Counted from the first letter of the stretch, positions 42,995 through 52,289 are shown. The stretch: DNA of 64,000 nucleotides from Ferruginibacter sp. (GCA_014379905.1 JACMKX010000165.1:25586-89585), one strand, 5' to 3'. Notes: generated from the letters alone by a model not told the origin. Translations and numbers: made by a program.

Positions 42995-43978
42995 ATGGAA
43001 ACAATTTTATCAATACTCGGCGGTTTAGGGCTTTTTCTTTATGCCGTAACCAGTCTTTCCAACATACTCCAGGGATTATTAGGTGACAGGAGTAAGGATC
43101 TTATAAAAAAATTCGTTTCCAATTTATTTACTGCCATTATCACCGGCACCGTGTTAACCATCCTGCTCGATTCCTCTTCTGCAGTTATCATTCTCACCAT
43201 TGTATTGGTAAATGCAAAAGTGCTTACCTTCCGGCAGGCCATTGGTATTGTAATGGGTGCCAATATAGGCACCACTTTTTCGTCGCAGTTAATAGCATTT
43301 GATATTGGCAAGTATTCATCGGTTCCGATATTTATCGGTCTGGTGCTGGGCTTTTTTGCTAAAAATGAAAACCTCTCCAAAAGTGCAAGAGCACTGCTTT
43401 ACTTTGGCATACTGTTTTTTGGTTTGTATACAATGGAGCGTTCCGTAGAACCCCTGCGGGAGAATGATTTTTTTGCAAAGCTGATGGAGAGCCTTAATAA
43501 TCCTTTGAAAGGTGCGGGCATAGGGGCATTGGTTACGCTGGTAATACAATCATCGAGTGCTACTGTTGGGATCGTTATTACGTTGGCTAAAAAAGGATTG
43601 ATAGAACTACCCGGTGCCATTGCAGTAATGCTGGGAGCCGAACTGGGCACCTGTGCTGATACCTTACTCGCTACCATCCGCTCCAACCGCCAGGCATTAA
43701 AAACAGGTATCTTTCATTTGTCTTTCAACATCATTAGTATTGCTATTGGTTTATTATGCTTTCCCTTTTTTATAAGCCTGGTTTTATGGATAAGCAAAGA
43801 TTCCAGCCTGCAGCAAAAAATTGCCACATCGCATATACTGTTTAATGTGCTGGGTGTTTTGTTGTTTTTACCTTTTGTTTCGCTTATAGAAAAATTATTG
43901 AATAAATTATTGCCAGACAAAAAAGAGCAGATTAACCGGGAAGCAGCAGCAGGCTTAGATACCGGGCCAACGAGTTAA
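42995..43978 (+). CDS. Na/Pi cotransporter-family membrane protein
   Basis: 327 residues. Two inverted hydrophobic halves each carry the QSSSA/SSSAVI signature: ILLDSSSAVIILTIVLVNA and LVIQSSSATVGIVITLA, plus GANIGTTFSS and GAELGTCADTLLATI, all diagnostic of the NptA/PNaS (PF02690) family. Family role: sodium-coupled phosphate uptake. The C-terminal PhoU-like domain found in longer members is absent. A short hairpin (AAAAGC/GCTTTT) sits just before the start codon. It diverges from the PhoX-like gene with a 200-bp shared upstream region. Confidence 0.88.
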   Translation: METILSILGGLGLFLYAVTSLSNILQGLLGDRSKDLIKKFVSNLFTAIITGTVLTILLDSSSAVIILTIVLVNAKVLTFRQAIGIVMGANIGTTFSSQLIAFDIGKYSSVPIFIGLVLGFFAKNENLSKSARALLYFGILFFGLYTMERSVEPLRENDFFAKLMESLNNPLKGAGIGALVTLVIQSSSATVGIVITLAKKGLIELPGAIAVMLGAELGTCADTLLATIRSNRQALKTGIFHLSFNIISIAIGLLCFPFFISLVLWISKDSSLQQKIATSHILFNVLGVLLFLPFVSLIEKLLNKLLPDKKEQINREAAAGLDTGPTS

Positions 43979-44259
43979 TGTTTACGTTTCGGGCAGTTTT
44001 AGATTTATTGATGTTAAGGAAAGCTGTTTATCCGGAACGATCAGCATTATTTTTCATTGCTGATCGTTTTACTATGGCAACAATGATTTTTTCAAACTGT
44101 TTCCTACTATAACACCTGTACAAGGGTTAATGGTATTTTTATTTAAACATGCGTGGCAAAACCTTTTGCTTTTGAAGCTGAAAAAGTATTAAAATATTTT
44201 ACTGGTGAATCCATGATCGCTAAAACCTTCTTTGTTTAATGTTGTTGGTATAAAATAGC
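43979..44259. other. Intergenic region with a terminator-like hairpin and little else
   Basis: Besides the stem at 44036-44068, the region shows no ORF with coding character. Confidence 0.5.
44036..44068 (+). terminator. Terminator-like hairpin after the Na/Pi transporter gene
   Basis: AACGATCAGCA (44036-44046) pairs perfectly with TGCTGATCGTT (44058-44068) with a T-rich loop and TTTTA following. It is 58 bp after the stop codon. Confidence 0.6.
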
Positions 44260-44417
44260 ATGACAGCATTAGAAACCTATAAACAAACCTACTTTGGAGT
44301 AACGAGTGATGAAGTAAAGATAATCAGCCGGTTTTTTATACCAATTGCTTTAAAAAAGAGGAATTTTTTTTAAAGGGCGGCAGGTTTTCAGACCGGCTGG
44401 AGGATCAATGCGTTTAG
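44260..44417 (+). pseudogene. Remnant of a Crp/Fnr-family regulator gene
   Basis: ATG at 44260 gives MTALETYKQTYFGVTSDEVK, IISRFFIPIALKKRNFF, then TAA. In the adjacent frame the sequence goes on as FFLKGGRFSDRLEDQCV and stops at 44415-44417. Together this is the N-terminal helix and first cyclic-nucleotide-barrel strand of a Crp/Fnr protein (usual form FFLKxGQFSDRL), broken by a frameshift and then truncated. No helix-turn-helix follows. Confidence 0.6.
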
Positions 44418-44420
44418 AAA

Positions 44421-44455
44421 TTGCGAAAGCCGTTTAATTGCACCGGCTTTCGCAA
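44421..44455. terminator. Intrinsic terminator-like hairpin near the DoxX-like gene end
   Basis: TTGCGAAAGCCG (44421-44432) pairs perfectly with CGGCTTTCGCAA (44444-44455). It lies 14 bp beyond the stop of the minus-strand DoxX-like gene; T-rich flanks are weak on the minus side, and the plus side has a T-run at 44464-44470. Confidence 0.6.
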
Positions 44456-44468
44456 ATAACAATGTTTT

Positions 44469-44885
44469 TTATCCAATGATTCTTTTATCCCTGGCCACAT
44501 ATTTTGCAAAGCCGAGTAAGGCGCCCGTTATCATAATATTCCTGAAAAAGTTTACAATTTCCAGTTCTTTTTCTCTTTCGGGATCACCCATCATCATTGC
44601 GCCACCTCTTTCGTGGCTCATAGCCCCGGGAAGGTGAATAAGCAATGCCATAAGGATAACATACATTGCCATTAATGAATAAGCCAGTTTATCATACTTC
44701 TTAATGAGTGCACTTGTAATAAAACCAAGGATACAAACGGCTGTAAAATAATTCCAGAACAAGGGAAAGGGGAGATAGCCGGGAACAAAAGCTGCTCCTA
44801 CTTCCGGCTTCCCCAGGTGTAACCCTACATACAATAAGAATGACAATGGAAAAAGATACCTTCCCATCTCTAAAATTTTATTCAT
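44469..44885 (-). CDS. DoxX-like small membrane protein
   Basis: 138 residues with four predicted TM helices (FPLSFLLYVGLHLG, FWNYFTAVCILGFITSALI, LAYSLMAMYVILMALLIH, FFRNIMITGALLGFA). The arrangement and the VNFFRNIMITGALLGFA terminus resemble DoxX-family proteins, whose biochemical role is poorly defined. The insert with MSHERGGAMMMGDP between TM3 and TM4 is longer than in typical short members. It is 12 bp downstream of the YCII-like gene and probably in one operon with it. Confidence 0.65.
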   Translation of the reverse strand: MNKILEMGRYLFPLSFLLYVGLHLGKPEVGAAFVPGYLPFPLFWNYFTAVCILGFITSALIKKYDKLAYSLMAMYVILMALLIHLPGAMSHERGGAMMMGDPEREKELEIVNFFRNIMITGALLGFAKYVARDKRIIG

Positions 44886-44896
44886 GGTTTAATATT

Positions 44897-45250
44897 TTAG
44901 TTAGCAGGAAATGGAATTAAAGGCCTTATCTCTACAGAACTGAGTGGATACTTTAAAATGGGACAGGTCTTGCTCCAATCCTGTACTTCATCCGGGTTGT
45001 CTGTCTTACAAATTAAAAATCCGCTAATTAAAACACTGTTGTTTTCTTTATGCGGCCCGCTCTGTAACCCCTCACTGCTTACAATAGAGGCGTTGTATTC
45101 AATGGGTGCAGTGTGAACCAGTTTGCCTTGCATGGCAATACTGCCAATCCAGGATTGCCATGCAGGCATATCTTCTGCCATATCCTGGTTGGTTGTTAAA
45201 TAACCGTCTGCGGCGCTCGCATTTCTAAATAATAATAGATACTCTTTCAT
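44897..45250 (-). CDS. YCII-related (dimeric alpha/beta barrel) protein
   Basis: 117 residues starting MKEYLLLFRNASAADGYLT, with LVHTAPIEYNASIV and SGFLICKTDNPDEVQDWSKTCPIL, and the ending SSVEIRPLIPF. This pattern fits YCII/DGPF-type domains in the ferredoxin-like dimeric barrel family. Members often lack known activity; some act with sigma factors or as small oxidoreductases. No signal peptide is seen. It lies 12 bp before the DoxX-like gene and 79 bp from a Crp/Fnr regulator on the same strand. Confidence 0.68.
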   Translation of the reverse strand: MKEYLLLFRNASAADGYLTTNQDMAEDMPAWQSWIGSIAMQGKLVHTAPIEYNASIVSSEGLQSGPHKENNSVLISGFLICKTDNPDEVQDWSKTCPILKYPLSSVEIRPLIPFPAN

Positions 45251-45329
45251 TTTTTGTAATTTTAAAAGTTGAATGATGCTACAAAAATGAAGGATAAAAT
45301 TTTTACGATAGATGACAAAAGTCTATGTT

Positions 45330-45899
45330 TTACAACCGGGCTTTCAGGCGGCTAAAAACATCTTTGTTAATACCCAGGTACGAAGCAATGAGCTTGCCTG
45401 GCACCCTGGTCATTAGGTTAGGCCGGAAATTCATCAGCCATTTTATTCTGTCCAATGCAGAAAGGGAAACAAAAGTATTGATGCGGTAAACAGAGTTAGC
45501 ATACGAAGTTTCCAATATCTGCCTGTATACCTGGTCAAACTGTGGTACGGTATTCATCATTTTTTGAAAACCCTGGATATCAATAGCCAGCAATTCACTT
45601 GGTTCAACAGTCCTGATATTTTCTGTGGCAGGATTACCACTTCCAAAACTCATTAATTCCGAACACCAGTTGCCTTCTGTTACAATGTCCCTGGTTGTTT
45701 CGTTCATATCATTATCGTATACAAAAACCTGTAAGCAACCTTTTGCAATAAAATAAACATGCCTGCAAACTTCTCCTTCCTGCACTAAAAATTTATTTCT
45801 GTCTATATTCAAAGGCGTAAAGGAGTTTAAAACGGTATCTAATTGATCCGTTTTACTACCAAGCCTGCTCATAATATGTTGTTTTAGAATATCAATCAT
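45330..45899 (-). CDS. Crp/Fnr-family transcriptional regulator
   Basis: 189 residues. The cyclic-nucleotide-binding fold has FLVQEGEVCRHVYFIAKGCLQVFVYD and RDIVTEGNWCSEL (about residues 35-85). The C-terminal winged helix includes PGKLIASYLGINKDVFSRLKARL. Fnr-type cysteines are not arranged for an iron-sulfur cluster. It is immediately downstream of a DUF3267 gene (16 bp) and upstream of the YCII-like and DoxX-like genes, which it may regulate; position only. Confidence 0.88.
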   Translation of the reverse strand: MIDILKQHIMSRLGSKTDQLDTVLNSFTPLNIDRNKFLVQEGEVCRHVYFIAKGCLQVFVYDNDMNETTRDIVTEGNWCSELMSFGSGNPATENIRTVEPSELLAIDIQGFQKMMNTVPQFDQVYRQILETSYANSVYRINTFVSLSALDRIKWLMNFRPNLMTRVPGKLIASYLGINKDVFSRLKARL

Positions 45900-45915
45900 A
45901 TAGCCGGATATTTTC

Positions 45916-46551
45916 TTATACTTTTATTTTTTTTTCTTTTCCGTAAAAATAAGAAATGCCATGCTCCCTGTCGTCATAAGTAACAACGTCTTTATCTTTA
46001 TGATATTCAAAATAGCTCAACATTCCAAAGTCACCGGAAGAAAAAGCAGTATGTGTTAGTAAAATGCCCAGCACAGTAAACGACCAAAGCCGGTCCGTGA
46101 AAAATAGTAAAATTATTAAAGTGGTGGAAATAACAAAAAATGGAGCAAGCGCCACCATTTGATATTCTTTTTTGTTAGCAACAAATTTATCTGCTATGGC
46201 CATAAAATAAAATTTTTTCCAGTTAACATCATAGGATGTGTGGTGGGCGCCCTGGTACTTGTAGGCCAATGCATGAATGTATTCATGTATTGGAATGAGT
46301 GCGAATGCCATTGCCAGCCCAACACATAAATAATTTAATCCAATCCCAAATCTAAAGCCTGCGCTTTGATGGTTTTTCCAAAACCAGAAAATTATTAAAA
46401 TGGCGATAACTATATTACTGAATGTATAAAAAAGGGAAATAGTTGTCCTTTTTTTTAGGTAGGTTCTAACAAAGGGTATTAATTCCCTGTGATCCAGGTA
46501 ATCCAACAAATGGTAACCGTTGGTGGCTAACTTTCCTGGTTTAATTTTCAT
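45916..46551 (-). CDS. DUF3267-like membrane metalloprotease-family protein
   Basis: 211 residues with several hydrophobic segments. A zinc-site H-E-Y-I-H occurs in IPIHEYIHALAYKYQGAHH (HExxH, about residues 88-92), followed by YKYQGAHHTSYD, as in DUF3267. Activity of this family is uncertain, but the HExxH placed between TM helices suggests an intramembrane or membrane-proximal zinc peptidase. It ends 16 bp before the Crp/Fnr gene on the same strand, so it may be co-transcribed. Confidence 0.78.
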   Translation of the reverse strand: MKIKPGKLATNGYHLLDYLDHRELIPFVRTYLKKRTTISLFYTFSNIVIAILIIFWFWKNHQSAGFRFGIGLNYLCVGLAMAFALIPIHEYIHALAYKYQGAHHTSYDVNWKKFYFMAIADKFVANKKEYQMVALAPFFVISTTLIILLFFTDRLWSFTVLGILLTHTAFSSGDFGMLSYFEYHKDKDVVTYDDREHGISYFYGKEKKIKV

Positions 46552-46737
46552 TTGCAGTATTGTTTGTTAGAAGAAAACGGGCTCTAACAATAACCATTTT
46601 GCCGTAAAAAGGTTTATTAATATGATCACTTTATTAAATTGTGGGCAATGCCCGGAATGGTGGCCATAACCTTACAAATTTTCCCTATATTAACGATGCC
46701 GGAATTAAGATTTTTTTTAAACAAGTAATATTAAGCC

Positions 46738-46902
46738 ATGCCAGGCATAGTTGCAATAATGCTGATTTCAATCATAGCAATAACAGTGGTGGTGTTATTG
46801 ATTTGGAAAAATAAACAAGATAGAAAATTATTAAACCCCGATTCGTCCGATCCTGTAGAAGAAGCAATGATGGATCATAACAGAAGGAAAGACAAAGTAT
46901 GA
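46738..46902 (+). CDS. Small single-pass membrane protein (54 residues)
   Basis: ATG 46738 to TGA 46902. It starts MPGIVAIMLISIIAITVVVL, a hydrophobic helix of about 22 residues, followed by a basic then acidic tail (WKNKQDRKLL, SSDPVEEAMMDHNRRKDKV). It is a single membrane helix with positive residues just after it, so the tail is likely cytosolic. The ORF is too short for many gene callers and I do not recognise a family. It lies alone between the divergent DUF3267 gene and the AraC-type regulator. Confidence 0.5.
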   Translation: MPGIVAIMLISIIAITVVVLLIWKNKQDRKLLNPDSSDPVEEAMMDHNRRKDKV

Positions 46903-47054
46903 AATGGTTTTTTTTAAAATGCTGCCGCCTACAAATTCTAACCTGATAAAATGAGCCATAAATTTATTGAATGCTATAATAAAAATTCAAAGATTCAACA
47001 AAATATCATAATCAAGCCTATCTGAATTATATTGCCGCATAATAAGTTATAGCT

Positions 47055-48281
47055 ATGTTTTTTGAATTTGGGCCAAAAAGTTCCACGCTGCTTATATTTT
47101 TTTTTCACGGCATCGTTTTTTCAATATTGTTATTTTACAAGGCATTTAGCAATAACAGTAAATCCGGTTATTGGCTAAGTTTATTTACTTTTTTATGTGC
47201 CTTATATTTATGCCCTTTTATGCTAGGTTATGGCGCCTGGTACTCAAAGCAGCCGTACCGGGACATAATGTTTTACATACCCTTTCAGCAGCTTTTTTTA
47301 CTACCCCCCGTTCTGTATTTTTATATCCGCAGTTTACTTGATAAATCCTTTATTTTTTCGAAAAAAGACTGGTTGCATTTTTTGCCGGCCATTTGTTACT
47401 TCCTTTATTGCCTTATTGTTTTCGTAACTGATAAAATTATTCTTAAACAATATTATTTTTATCTTGATGGAAAAGATAAAGATCTTTCAACCTGGTATCA
47501 ACTGGCTGGTTTCTTATCTTTTATTGGCTACCTGTTGGCCAGCCTGGATATTTATAAGAAGTATAAGAAGATAAGTTATGATGAACTGAGTTTTGCCGAT
47601 TCCGTTATGTTTAAATGGGCCAGCAGATTTTTAACAGCGATGCTTTTGTTGCTCCTGATACGAGGGCTCCTGTTTTTATTAAATCCTGAATGGGGCGAAT
47701 TTGGAAAGAAATATTGGTATTATGGTTGTTTTTCTGTGCTGGTATATTATGTTTCCATCAGCGGGTATGTAAATTCGGTAAGCTCCATGACTTCCTTAAA
47801 AACACTAACACTTGCCGGAACTAATTTGGATAATACGGATATTACTGTTGAGAAAGCAGAAGAAATACCGGCTGGGGAAACAGGACAACATACCGGTGCT
47901 GTTGACAAACAATTACCGGACCTCCTTGTATGGAAAGAAAAAATAGAACAGGTAATGGAGCAGCAAAAATTGTATGAAGATCCGGAATTAACCCTTTCCC
48001 AATTGTGCAATACCCTGGGAATACATTCAAAAAAAGGCTCCCAAATAATCAACCAGGGATTTGGCATTAATTTTAATGACTTTGTAAACCTTTACAGAAC
48101 CAAAGCGGTTATAAAAAAAATGGAAGCCGGGGAGCACAGCCTGCAAACCTTGCTTGGTATAGCTTATGAGTGCGGTTTCAATTCAAAGTCAACCTTTAAC
48201 AGGGCCTTTAAGCGGCATATAACTATCTCGCCACAAGCTTACATTGAAAAATACCGGGAACAAATAGGTGTCAAATCATGA
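47055..48281 (+). CDS. Membrane-anchored AraC-family transcriptional regulator
   Basis: 408 residues. Residues 1-235 hold about seven TM helices (LLIFFFHGIVFSILLFY, FLLPPVLYFYIRSLLD, and so on). The C-terminal AraC domain (about 290-405) has LTLSQLCNTLGIHSKKGSQIINQGFGINFNDFVNLYRT and LLGIAYECGFNSKSTFNRAFKRHITISPQAY, with both helix-turn-helix motifs. This is the 7TM-AraC architecture common in Bacteroidota; the signal is unknown. It is 50 bp upstream of a class-C beta-lactamase-like gene and probably regulates that pair. Confidence 0.9.
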   Translation: MFFEFGPKSSTLLIFFFHGIVFSILLFYKAFSNNSKSGYWLSLFTFLCALYLCPFMLGYGAWYSKQPYRDIMFYIPFQQLFLLPPVLYFYIRSLLDKSFIFSKKDWLHFLPAICYFLYCLIVFVTDKIILKQYYFYLDGKDKDLSTWYQLAGFLSFIGYLLASLDIYKKYKKISYDELSFADSVMFKWASRFLTAMLLLLLIRGLLFLLNPEWGEFGKKYWYYGCFSVLVYYVSISGYVNSVSSMTSLKTLTLAGTNLDNTDITVEKAEEIPAGETGQHTGAVDKQLPDLLVWKEKIEQVMEQQKLYEDPELTLSQLCNTLGIHSKKGSQIINQGFGINFNDFVNLYRTKAVIKKMEAGEHSLQTLLGIAYECGFNSKSTFNRAFKRHITISPQAYIEKYREQIGVKS

Positions 48282-48331
48282 TCTGAGGCGACTTGTATTT
48301 ATTTACAGGCCATTTTTGATTAAAAATTAAG

Positions 48332-50449
48332 ATGATGAAAATACAATGGCCTGTTTTTTTTGTTTGCCTGTTCTTTTATAACATCGAAGGAAAAGGGCAG
48401 GAACTTACTGATGTTCAAAAGAAGCAACTGGATGCTATCGCCACGCAGGATGTGCCGCCGGGTGCCCCCGGTATTGCAACAGGCATTGTTGCCAATGGAA
48501 TGATTGTTTATAAAAAGTATGCTGGATTTGCAGATCTTACAGACAGCACTTTAATTTCGGAGCAAAGCAGGTTTAATATTGCCTCCAACGGAAAGCAGTT
48601 TACTGCTTTTGCAATATTGGTATTGGAAGCCGAAAAAAAGCTTAAGCTTGGAGACGGTGTAAAGAAATACCTGCCCGGTCTTTTCCCATCCATCAAAGCC
48701 AACATTACCCTTAAGCAACTACTTACTCACACGAGCGGTATCAGGGATGTATACGATCTGTGCTCGCTGCAGGGAATAACCTGGTGGAAGCAGTCTTATA
48801 ATAATGCAGATGCGCTGGCCCTTATAAGCAGGCAGCAGCAGTTAAACTTTGCACCCGGCAGCCAATACCTGTATAGCAACAGCAATTACATATTATTATC
48901 CATGGTAGTAGAAAAAGTAACCGGAAAATCATTTGTTGACTACACTAATGGCCTGTTTAAAAAATTAAATATGCCCCATACTTCTTTCGAAAATGATTAT
49001 TCACGCATACGCGGCCCCATTGCAAGAGCATATTTTAATTTTGATAGCTGGACAACATTTAAATGGAAGTGGAATGTTTACGGTGATGGCAATATTTTTT
49101 CAACCCTGGCCGACCAACTTCAATGGGAAATTTTACTTCAACAAAAAAAAACGAGTACATTATGGAAAGCAGTTTTGGAGAAAAGCCAGGAGTTGCCTGG
49201 CAAAACTATTTTTAAAGATTACGGCTACGGCCTGGAGTTCGGTAATTACAAGGGGTTGAAGTACGCTTTTCACGAAGGCGCTACAGGAGCCTGGAAAGCA
49301 ACCGTAATAAGATTTCCGGAAAAGAATATCTCCATTGTTACATTAACTAATACCGGCAAATCAATTCCTGCTATGCAAACCAGGCAAATGGCAGACGTAA
49401 TGCTACAACTTAGCAACGATGAAAAGTATTTTATTACCAGGCCGGAGCGTCCCGGAACTTTTGTAAAAGAGGAAGACGTGACAGGAACTTATTTAACCGG
49501 CAACGGATTTATTTTTCAGTTTAAAAGATCCGATAGCTTTTTGTACCTGCAACGTAGCGGCCGCAATGATATTAAACTGGAAAGAGAGGCGGCCAATATT
49601 TTTCACCAGGTAAATGATACTGACTTCAAACAGGAATTTAAAAAAAATACTAAAGGCGAAATGGAAGTAACCGCCTATTATGTTTCTCACGCACCTTATA
49701 CATTAACGAGGGCAAAAACTAACTGGAGTGGTTTTGATTACCGGCGTATTTGCGGGATATACATCAATGAAGAAACAAACGCTGCTTGCAGCATTTCATA
49801 CAGCGCCAATAAAAATTATGAGATCATAAAAAACGGGAAAGATACCGCCCGGGGTACATTAATCAGTCCCGAAAAATTATTGATCGATAACTATATATTA
49901 AAATTTGACAACAGTACCTCCCTTGCTGCTTCATTTTTATTGGATGCTGAAAGAATAAAAAATGTAAAATTCCTTAAAGTAAACCAATCACCAGGGTTGC
50001 CGGACACGACAAAAGTATCGGTAAACGATTTTGAACCCTTTAGAGGGAACTGGACTGGAAGCCTGACCTATCTTGACTATTCTTCCGGTGAACCTTATAC
50101 AATGCCTGCAAATATTACCGTGAACCTGTTAAAGGAGCAGGGTACTATTGTTCTCATAAAGTCATACCCGGATGAACCCAATGCCAATGTTGTGGATACG
50201 CTTAACATTTCTGCCGATGGAAAGAAGATCAACGATGTCCCGGTGCAATCTGTAAAGTATTTCAAAAACGGCGATACAGAAATTATAACGCTCCGTGAAG
50301 GAACCGATGGAAATGATCATAAACCTGCCAGCATTCAAGTTAGCTACACTGCCGGTAACAATCATTTCACTATCAGAAAAGAGGTAAAATTTAAAGGCCA
50401 AACACAATGGCTGCAAAGGCATGAGTATAAATTTACAAGTGAAAAATAA
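48332..50449 (+). CDS. Class C beta-lactamase-like serine hydrolase, large form
   Basis: 705 residues with a signal peptide. The serine hydrolase has S85-N-G-K88 in FNIASNGKQFTAF, the Y-x-N motif YSNSNY near residue 185, and the third motif region YAFHEGATGAW near 315. Residues about 380-700 form extra beta-rich domains. Family members include esterases, D-aminopeptidases and true lactamases, so the substrate is not deduced. It follows the membrane AraC gene and is followed 28 bp later by a similar hydrolase gene. Confidence 0.85.
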   Translation: MMKIQWPVFFVCLFFYNIEGKGQELTDVQKKQLDAIATQDVPPGAPGIATGIVANGMIVYKKYAGFADLTDSTLISEQSRFNIASNGKQFTAFAILVLEAEKKLKLGDGVKKYLPGLFPSIKANITLKQLLTHTSGIRDVYDLCSLQGITWWKQSYNNADALALISRQQQLNFAPGSQYLYSNSNYILLSMVVEKVTGKSFVDYTNGLFKKLNMPHTSFENDYSRIRGPIARAYFNFDSWTTFKWKWNVYGDGNIFSTLADQLQWEILLQQKKTSTLWKAVLEKSQELPGKTIFKDYGYGLEFGNYKGLKYAFHEGATGAWKATVIRFPEKNISIVTLTNTGKSIPAMQTRQMADVMLQLSNDEKYFITRPERPGTFVKEEDVTGTYLTGNGFIFQFKRSDSFLYLQRSGRNDIKLEREAANIFHQVNDTDFKQEFKKNTKGEMEVTAYYVSHAPYTLTRAKTNWSGFDYRRICGIYINEETNAACSISYSANKNYEIIKNGKDTARGTLISPEKLLIDNYILKFDNSTSLAASFLLDAERIKNVKFLKVNQSPGLPDTTKVSVNDFEPFRGNWTGSLTYLDYSSGEPYTMPANITVNLLKEQGTIVLIKSYPDEPNANVVDTLNISADGKKINDVPVQSVKYFKNGDTEIITLREGTDGNDHKPASIQVSYTAGNNHFTIRKEVKFKGQTQWLQRHEYKFTSEK

Positions 50450-50477
50450 AAATTAAAGCAAATCTTTAAAACATACA

Positions 50478-52289
50478 ATGAAACTTTTATTAAGCCTTAT
50501 ATTGTTTTATTCATGGCTGTTGCCTACGATTACTGCACAGCCAAAAAGTGTAGAAAAAAATATAATACAGGTAGAGAATAGCTTAATGCCTTTTGTTCCG
50601 GTAAAGGATTTTAGCGGTTGGAATATTAAAGACAGGATGAAATATTATAAAGTACCGGGTGTGAGTATTGCAGTAATTAGAAATTATAAAATAGAGTGGG
50701 CTAAGGGATACGGCCTGGCCGACACCAGTGCCCGGCTGCCTGTTACTGTAAAAACCCTTTTCTCTGCGGGCTCCATCAGCAAATTATTGATGGCTGCTAC
50801 AGCGCTTAAAATGGTGGAACAGTCAAGGATTGAACTGGACAGCAATATCAACAAATATCTTGTATCGTGGCACCTTAAAGAGAATGACTTTACCCTCAAA
50901 AAACCAGTTACACTCAGGATGCTACTAAGTCACTCCGCCGGAACATCGCAATCATCTTATTTCGGTTTTACGCCCAATCAAAAACTCCCTTCTATTGTAG
51001 AAATTTTAAGCGGTGCAAAAATTGCAACATCAAGACCCGTAGTGGTGAACAGCGAAACCGGAAAAGCGTTTCGTTATTCAGGCGGTGGCAGTATGATAGC
51101 ACAAATGGCGCTGATGGATGTATCTAAAAAGTCTTTTTCAGCACTCACAGAAACATTGCTGTTTAAAAAACTAGGGATGAAAAATTCCACCTTTGAACAA
51201 CCCTTGACGGTTAAATTCAGCCGGCAGGCTGCCGGAGCTTATTCTTCAGCGTCCTGGTTTAAAGGCATGCCCTATGTGTATCCACAACAGGCCGCCGCCG
51301 GCTTGTACAGCACGCCAACGGATCTTGCAAAGTTTTTTATCGATATTCAAAAGAGCTATACCGGAAAGGGAAAAATACTTTCACAAAGAACAGTACGGCA
51401 AATGCTCACTCCACAATTTGATGTGTCTGATGGATCCTACAAGGAACAAATAGGTATAGGGCCATTTTTAATGCAGCGGACAGATAACAAAGATGCGAAG
51501 GGTATTTATTTTGAATTTACAGGAGTTAATGCCGGTTTTTTGGCTTACGGAATAGCAAGTGTAGAGGGCGGTAATGGCGTAGTTATTATGATGAATTCCG
51601 GGGATGACGTAAATGGTTTTGGCAAAGAATTAAGAAGGTCTGTAGCAAAAACTTATAGCTGGACCAATTTTTTACCCCAGGAAATCGTACCTGTGCAATT
51701 GCCGGACGAACAGCTGGAAAAATTGGCTGGCAGGTATAGGATGAGTGCCAACGAAGTATTGTATTTAAAAAAAGAAAACAAATACTTTATAGAAAATATT
51801 AATGAAGGAAATGATATTTATTGTTTCCCGGTATCAAAGGATACCATTGTTTTTACGGACTATAATATCAGGGGTTTTTTTACCAGGAATGAAAAAGGGG
51901 AAGTAACGGGATTGCAAAATATTTACCAGGATAAACCCATGCCTAAGATGAAACCGAACGAGTTTTCGCCAGGCGAGTATTTAAAAATGAAACAATACCA
52001 GGAAGCCAAAAAAGCTTTTGCCTTAATGAATATGAACGAATACCAAATTACCTACCTGGCTTATGACTTACTTAATAAAAAGCCCCTTGACGTTGTTGCG
52101 GTAAGAACGGTGCTGGAATTGGCAACAGAACAACATCCATTGGCTTCCATTGTTTACAGTCGCTGGGGCGACTATTATCTGAAAATAAATGATAAGGTCA
52201 ATGCAATCATAAGTTACAAAAAAGCATTGCAACAAGATCCTTCAGACGAACAAACAAAAGTTATCCTGGAGGAGTTAATGCTACAATGA
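50478..52289 (+). CDS. Class C beta-lactamase-like serine hydrolase, second copy
   Basis: 603 residues with signal peptide (LLPTITAQ). The catalytic S99-I-S-K102 is in FSAGSISKLLMA, and the Y-x-x/YSG motif is FRYSGGGSMIAQ near residue 200. After residue about 400 a beta-rich domain and a TPR-like end (QHPLASIVYSRWGDYYLKINDKVNAIISYKKALQQDP) follow. It is only moderately similar to the preceding hydrolase, so the pair is an old duplication or two family members. It is 28 bp downstream and probably cotranscribed. Confidence 0.85.
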   Translation: MKLLLSLILFYSWLLPTITAQPKSVEKNIIQVENSLMPFVPVKDFSGWNIKDRMKYYKVPGVSIAVIRNYKIEWAKGYGLADTSARLPVTVKTLFSAGSISKLLMAATALKMVEQSRIELDSNINKYLVSWHLKENDFTLKKPVTLRMLLSHSAGTSQSSYFGFTPNQKLPSIVEILSGAKIATSRPVVVNSETGKAFRYSGGGSMIAQMALMDVSKKSFSALTETLLFKKLGMKNSTFEQPLTVKFSRQAAGAYSSASWFKGMPYVYPQQAAAGLYSTPTDLAKFFIDIQKSYTGKGKILSQRTVRQMLTPQFDVSDGSYKEQIGIGPFLMQRTDNKDAKGIYFEFTGVNAGFLAYGIASVEGGNGVVIMMNSGDDVNGFGKELRRSVAKTYSWTNFLPQEIVPVQLPDEQLEKLAGRYRMSANEVLYLKKENKYFIENINEGNDIYCFPVSKDTIVFTDYNIRGFFTRNEKGEVTGLQNIYQDKPMPKMKPNEFSPGEYLKMKQYQEAKKAFALMNMNEYQITYLAYDLLNKKPLDVVAVRTVLELATEQHPLASIVYSRWGDYYLKINDKVNAIISYKKALQQDPSDEQTKVILEELMLQ

